A stretch of DNA of 17,955 nt from assembly GCA_043773745.1 (NCBI GenBank), contig JAYVEV010000062.1, positions 1-17,955 on the forward strand, read 5' to 3'. This DNA comes from UKL13-2 sp043773745 (GTDB lineage: Bacteria; Pseudomonadota; Gammaproteobacteria; Burkholderiales; Usitatibacteraceae). Positions 14,353 through 17,955 of this stretch are shown here, piece by piece. The first letter of the stretch is position 1, and the number at the start of each line of letters is the position of its first letter. The notes under the pieces are model-generated. The model saw nothing but the letters and a program-made list of their open reading frames with translations, made no database searches and was not told the origin of the DNA. The translations under genes and the position numbers were made by a program.

Positions 14353-14886
14353 TTGGATGCGCTTAGAACTCTGACGCCAGCACCGGTGCCTCTCGAAGCG
14401 CCCGGCATTTGGCGGCGTATTGCCACTATTCCCTACGAAGGCTTGCTGCTGCTTGCGCTACTATTAATAGCATCTTTTCCGGTTGCAGGATTAAAGGGAT
14501 ATGTGATGGGCGGCATTCCACACCTTTTTTATCAAGCCTATTTGTTCATGGTGACGTCAGCTTATTTCATTTGGCTATGGTGTCATGGTGGTCAAACTTT
14601 ACCGATGAAAACATGGCGATTCGCAGTAGTTGATCAAACCGGGCATTCACTCACTGCCGCACGCGCAGCGATACGTTTCATCTGCGCCTTGATCTTCTTT
14701 GGTCCGGCCGCTGTCGGCATAGTGCTGCTGTTTTTTCCGGATCGGATGAATCCTGTGATCACGATTTGGACATTTTTGCCCTTAGTGGCAACAATCTGGT
14801 GGGCAAAATTTGACCCGGAACGACAGTTTTTGCATGATCGTCTGGCGGGCACCAAACTCATCAATACGCCAGTCACACCAAAATAA
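14353..14886 (+). CDS. RDD family integral membrane protein
   Basis: This 177-residue protein starts at TTG 14353 with AGGCGG five bases upstream. A TAG lies three codons before and the next in-frame ATG is deep in the protein, so a non-ATG start is required. RDD features: GIWRRIATIPYEGLLLLALL (the Arg motif leading into the first span), VVDQTGHSLTAARAAIRF between spans, and FDPERQFLHDRLAGTKLI near the end, where the last Asp-Arg motif fits the family. Four spans are likely: about 25-45, 60-78, 112-130 and 135-155. RDD proteins are thought to be transport-related, but most are uncharacterised. Last gene of the operon, nine bases after the DUF3106 stop. Only 24 bases separate it from convergent lptG. 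Confidence 0.85.
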   Translation: MDALRTLTPAPVPLEAPGIWRRIATIPYEGLLLLALLLIASFPVAGLKGYVMGGIPHLFYQAYLFMVTSAYFIWLWCHGGQTLPMKTWRFAVVDQTGHSLTAARAAIRFICALIFFGPAAVGIVLLFFPDRMNPVITIWTFLPLVATIWWAKFDPERQFLHDRLAGTKLINTPVTPK

Positions 14887-14910
14887 ACGATTTTTTCGCG
14901 CAAGCTGTGA

Positions 14911-16020
14911 CTAAACGCGTTTAAATCTGCCTAATGAAGGGGGACGGTTCGCGTACTCTTTCCAAGTGATCAAGGTGACGGCCACCAACAAAAATATAAT
15001 TAGTGGTGTAGCAGCAGAGAGCAGTGGCGGCCAGTTGTTAAGCGTGGTGAGCAGGGATGCCATCTGGTTAAAAATATAGGAAGCCAAGCCCACCATAATG
15101 CCCAACAGTAAGCGGGCACCAACACCACCAGCTCGGCTCGACTGGATCGCAAACGGAATCGCCAGCAACATCAGGATGACCACCGCTGCAGGTTGCAAAA
15201 CCTTGGTCCAAAGCGCCAACTCATAACGTGTGCTGCTTTGCTTGTTGTCGCGCAAATGGTCGATATATGCGGCTAAATTGCTGATCGACATTTCATCAGG
15301 TTTCACGCGCAGCACAGACAGCAAGTCAGGCGTCATCACTGAATTCCAGTTAGCAACAGCCAGCTTATCGATCCGCACCCGCGTCCCCTCAAAGGTGGTC
15401 TTCTCGACGTCTTTTAGTGCCCAGCGATTATTGCTCTCATATTTCGCACTTTTCACAATGCTGATGGAAGTGAGCCGGTAGGCGCGATCAAACTCGTAGA
15501 TGCGCATATTGAGCAGCTCGGTATCGGGCGTGACGGTCTGAATATTGACGAATGAAAGGTCATCTTTGACCCAGAAGCCAGAACGAAACTCCCGCGCCAC
15601 CACCGAACTGGTGGCCGCCAGACGCAGGCGCTTGGCGGCCTCCTCCGCCACCGGCGCGACATATTCACCAAATACGAAAGTCAGCGCTGAAAACCCCAAA
15701 CCAATAATGCTCGCAAAAATTGCCAGCTTATTCAGCGACAACCCCGAAGCGCGCATGACCGTCAATTCCGACTGGGCTGACAGGCGCGATACCGCCAGCA
15801 GTGTACCCAGCAGCGCGGCAATCGGGAAAATCACCACCACATGCATCGGTTGTGAAAGTGTCACGTAAGCCAGCATCGTCGTCAGGTTATAAGCCCCTTT
15901 GCCCAAATCGCCCAACTCGCGGATCAAATCAAAAAGCGCAAAAAGTGCGAGCAGCCCCAGCAACAACAGCAAGGTTGCAATAAAAATTTCTTTGGCTAAA
16001 TATCGAAAAAACGTTGTCAT
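14911..16020 (-). CDS. lptG: LPS export ABC transporter permease LptG
   Basis: LptG and LptF form the inner-membrane permease which, with LptB, extracts lipopolysaccharide and passes it to LptC and the periplasmic bridge. The 369-residue length is typical. Layout: N-terminal spans (IFIATLLLLLGLLALFALFD, VVVIFPIAALLGTLLAVSRL), the family signature SQSELTVMRASGLSLNKLA, a third span ending FVFGEYVAPVAEEAA, a periplasmic beta-jellyroll at about 135-265, then C-terminal spans (VVILMLLAIPFAI, ARLLLGIMVGLASYIFNQM, AATPLIIFLLVAVTLITW). LptF is usually encoded directly upstream, but here a transporter gene occupies that place. LptG rather than LptF is assigned from the N-terminal signature. No strong ribosome site precedes the ATG. 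Confidence 0.93.
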   Translation of the reverse strand: MTTFFRYLAKEIFIATLLLLLGLLALFALFDLIRELGDLGKGAYNLTTMLAYVTLSQPMHVVVIFPIAALLGTLLAVSRLSAQSELTVMRASGLSLNKLAIFASIIGLGFSALTFVFGEYVAPVAEEAAKRLRLAATSSVVAREFRSGFWVKDDLSFVNIQTVTPDTELLNMRIYEFDRAYRLTSISIVKSAKYESNNRWALKDVEKTTFEGTRVRIDKLAVANWNSVMTPDLLSVLRVKPDEMSISNLAAYIDHLRDNKQSSTRYELALWTKVLQPAAVVILMLLAIPFAIQSSRAGGVGARLLLGIMVGLASYIFNQMASLLTTLNNWPPLLSAATPLIIFLLVAVTLITWKEYANRPPSLGRFKRV

Positions 16021-16080
16021 ATTAATGCAAGTTTAACCGTTAATTTGCTGAGACAAAGATAGTGAAAACAATGGGCCAAT

Positions 16081-16111
16081 AAAAAACGCCGGGCAAGCCC
16101 GGCGTTTTTTT
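16081..16111 (-). terminator. Bidirectional intrinsic terminator after the MHS transporter gene
   Basis: CGCCGGGC-AA-GCCCGGCG (16087-16104) has an A-run on its left and TTTTTTT on its right. It terminates the minus-strand transporter gene, whose stop lies 18 bases away, and separates it from lptG. Confidence 0.92.
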
Positions 16112-16128
16112 ATTCAACCAATACTGAA

Positions 16129-17760
16129 TTACTCATCACGAACCATTGCCATGTCTTTTGTTTCCGGCAGGAACAAGGCACCGATAACAACCGTCATTGA
16201 TGCGATGACAATAGGGTACCAAAGGCCCTGGAAAATATTGCCGTAGGAAATAGACAGGAAAGTCGCCGTGAAAGGCAAGAAACCACCGAACCAGCCATTA
16301 CCAATATGGTACGGCAGAGACATGGAGGTATAGCGAATCCTGGTCGGAAATAACTCAACCAACATCGCCGCGATGGGACCATAAACCATTGTTACGTAAA
16401 GCATCAAAATAAAGATGATCAACACGACCATCGGCTTATTCATTTCTGCCTGATTAGCCGAGGCTGGATAGCCGGCTGCCTTCAATGCTGCTTTGATAGC
16501 TGCTTCATCCGTACCTTTAACGATGACGTCTTTTACTTTCACCGCAATGGGCGCGTCGGCCAGTGGTGCCTCATAGCTAAAGTTGATGCCCGAACCGGTC
16601 AGCAGCTTCTTGATTTTCACGCAATCTTTTTTGTGATCAGCATGCTGCGGAATAAGCGATGCGGCAAAGCTGAACTCACATTGATTCGCGCTGTTATCAA
16701 CCATCACCGCTACTGGAGATTCCCTGGTGGCTTTGCCCAAAGCCGGATTGGCCGCATCGGCGAGCATATTGAACAAAGGGAAATAAGTAGCAGCGCCCAG
16801 TAGACAGCCCGCCAGGATGATCCACTTCCGTCCGATTTTGTCTGACAACCAACCGAAGAAAATAAAAAATGGCGTGGATAAGGCTAATGCGATGGCCAGC
16901 AAAATATAAGTTGTTTGGAAATCAACCTTGAGTGCATTTTGCAGAAAAAACAGTACCTGGAACTGCCCTGTATACCAAACCACACCCTGGCCTGCCGTTG
17001 CGCCCAACAATGCCAACAACACGAACTTGTTGTTTGGATAACGGAGGAAACTCTCGGTAAGCGGTGCTTTGGAGCCTTTGCCTTCTGCCTTCATGCGCTG
17101 GAACAAAGGGGATTCATTCAGTTTCAAACGAATGTAAATCGAAAATGCCAGCAACACGATGGAAAGCCAGAACGGAATTCTCCAACCCCACTGCTTGAAA
17201 TCGGCTTCAGGCAGTGAGACGCGGCAAACGTAGATCACCATCAATGCCAAAAACAAACCGAGGGTAGCCGTGGTTTGAATCCATGCTGTCGAAAGACCGC
17301 GCTTGCCGGGAGGCGCATGTTCAGCAACATAGGTTGCGGCACCACCATACTCACCGCCAAGGGCGAGACCTTGCAATAGACGTAGCAGCAGCAAAATAAC
17401 CCAAGCCGCATCACCGATCTGCGCATAGGTCGGTAAAAAACCCAGGGCCGCAGTTGCACCGCCCATCAACACAATCGTGACCAAGAAGGTATATTTTCGG
17501 CCAATCAAATCGCCTAAGCGACCGAACACCAGTGCACCAAACGGTCGCACCAGAAAGCCCGCCGCAAGCGTTGCCAATGAAGCCAACAGCGCAACAGTGG
17601 GATTGCCGGGAGGATAGAATTTATCAACGAAAAAAATCGCCAGAACGGCAAAAAGGTAAAAGTCATACCACTCAAATACGGTGCCCAAAGAAGACGCGAA
17701 AATTACCTTTCGCTCTTCTTGTGGGGAAACTTCTGGCAAACCTTGCGCTGCTGAAGCCAT
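16129..17760 (-). CDS. MFS transporter of the metabolite:H+ symporter type, with a large insertion
   Basis: This 543-residue protein starts at an ATG with AAGGAGGT just upstream. The N-terminal half has the metabolite:H+ symporter features: ASSLGTVFEWYDFYLFAVLA in span 1, FGRLGDLIGRKYTFLVTIVL in the 2-3 loop, and LLQGLALGGEYGGAATYVAE in span 4. The second half repeats the loop motif (WLSDKIGRKW). Typical members (ShiA, ProP, citrate or ketoglutarate carriers) have 430-500 residues. Here about 109 extra residues (333-441) sit between spans 9 and 10, with Cys361 and Cys380 that could form a disulfide if exported. Substrate cannot be read from sequence; the neighbouring gene end hints at a carboxylate. 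Single-gene unit with its own terminator. Confidence 0.9.
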   Translation of the reverse strand: MASAAQGLPEVSPQEERKVIFASSLGTVFEWYDFYLFAVLAIFFVDKFYPPGNPTVALLASLATLAAGFLVRPFGALVFGRLGDLIGRKYTFLVTIVLMGGATAALGFLPTYAQIGDAAWVILLLLRLLQGLALGGEYGGAATYVAEHAPPGKRGLSTAWIQTTATLGLFLALMVIYVCRVSLPEADFKQWGWRIPFWLSIVLLAFSIYIRLKLNESPLFQRMKAEGKGSKAPLTESFLRYPNNKFVLLALLGATAGQGVVWYTGQFQVLFFLQNALKVDFQTTYILLAIALALSTPFFIFFGWLSDKIGRKWIILAGCLLGAATYFPLFNMLADAANPALGKATRESPVAVMVDNSANQCEFSFAASLIPQHADHKKDCVKIKKLLTGSGINFSYEAPLADAPIAVKVKDVIVKGTDEAAIKAALKAAGYPASANQAEMNKPMVVLIIFILMLYVTMVYGPIAAMLVELFPTRIRYTSMSLPYHIGNGWFGGFLPFTATFLSISYGNIFQGLWYPIVIASMTVVIGALFLPETKDMAMVRDE

Positions 17761-17872
17761 GCGACCTCCTTAAGATGATGATTTTCAAAAACGGTTTATT
17801 TTTGCTTTTCCCGAATAAAGTGTACTGCAATTTCCTGATTACTAGCTACCTAAATTCCCGTGCATTTGATTA

Positions 17873-17896
17873 CAAAAACATGGTGCAGCGCACCAT
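17873..17896 (-). terminator. Intrinsic terminator of the minus-strand gene at the window edge
   Basis: On the minus strand ATGGTGC-GCT-GCACCAT (17880-17896) is a perfect 7-bp stem followed by GTTTTTG. It lies 11 bases after the TAA at 17908-17910, which supports that stop being a real gene end. Confidence 0.65.
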
Positions 17897-17907
17897 TGCG
17901 TTGTTTG

Positions 17908-17955
17908 TTACATGCTCTGTTTTAACTGCTCCAGAATGGCCGGGTTTTCGAGTGT
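17908..17955 (-). CDS. C-terminal 15 codons of a gene, possibly an acyl-CoA synthetase (partial)
   Basis: The minus strand reads TLENPAILEQLKQSM then TAA, followed closely by an intrinsic terminator, so a gene probably enters here from the right. The pattern TL-(D/E)-x-P-x-(V/I)-L resembles the extreme C-terminus of acetyl- and propionyl-CoA synthetases (for instance STLADPxVV in Acs). That is a guess from 15 residues. A carboxylate-activating enzyme next to an MHS carrier would be a plausible pair. Confidence 0.4.
   Translation of the reverse strand, partial: TLENPAILEQLKQSM

Overview
The window reads as chromosomal DNA of a betaproteobacterium of moderate GC content. The main reasons are the gene order ilvB-ilvN-ilvC / psd-pssA / leuA on one strand, the presence of DUF3422, DUF3619 and DUF3106 families that I know mainly from Betaproteobacteria, and the cluster sigma factor-DUF3619-DUF3106-RDD next to lptG. 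No tRNA, rRNA, CRISPR array, insertion sequence or prophage gene was seen.

Left part (1-5303): the tail of an SGNH/GDSL esterase, a convergent exported cyclophilin-type prolyl isomerase, a divergent TonB-dependent outer-membrane receptor closed by a good intrinsic terminator, and a DUF3422 membrane protein preceded by a sequence matching the sigma-54 promoter consensus. The DUF3422 gene overlaps the end of leuA tail to tail.

Middle (5284-12339, all minus strand): branched-chain amino acid and phospholipid synthesis in three transcription units. ilvB-ilvN-ilvC (acetohydroxyacid synthase large and small subunits, ketol-acid reductoisomerase) ends at a strong terminator. psd-pssA (phosphatidylserine decarboxylase and synthase, which together make phosphatidylethanolamine) has its own TATAAT promoter. 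leuA (first step of leucine synthesis) is preceded by an unlisted 28-codon leucine-rich leader peptide gene. Its promoter places the transcription start on the A of the leader AUG, so this looks like a leaderless attenuation peptide. The ilvB leader is different: it holds an intrinsic terminator just before the gene, but no leucine/isoleucine/valine-rich peptide that I can find.

Right part (12340-17955): a 477-base intergenic region with divergent promoters separates ilvB from a plus-strand operon of four genes: an ECF-like sigma factor that appears to start at CTG, a single-pass DUF3619 protein, an exported DUF3106 protein with LTPxQR-type repeats, and an RDD membrane protein. The arrangement resembles a sigma / anti-sigma / periplasmic partner module. 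It converges on lptG (LPS export permease subunit), which here has no lptF beside it. Upstream of lptG lies a metabolite:H+ symporter-type transporter with an unusual ~109-residue extramembrane insertion, and then the last codons of another minus-strand gene, possibly an acyl-CoA synthetase.

The most interesting signals are the leaderless leuA leader peptide, the unexplained ilvB attenuator, the CTG-started sigma factor and the sigma-DUF3619-DUF3106-RDD module.
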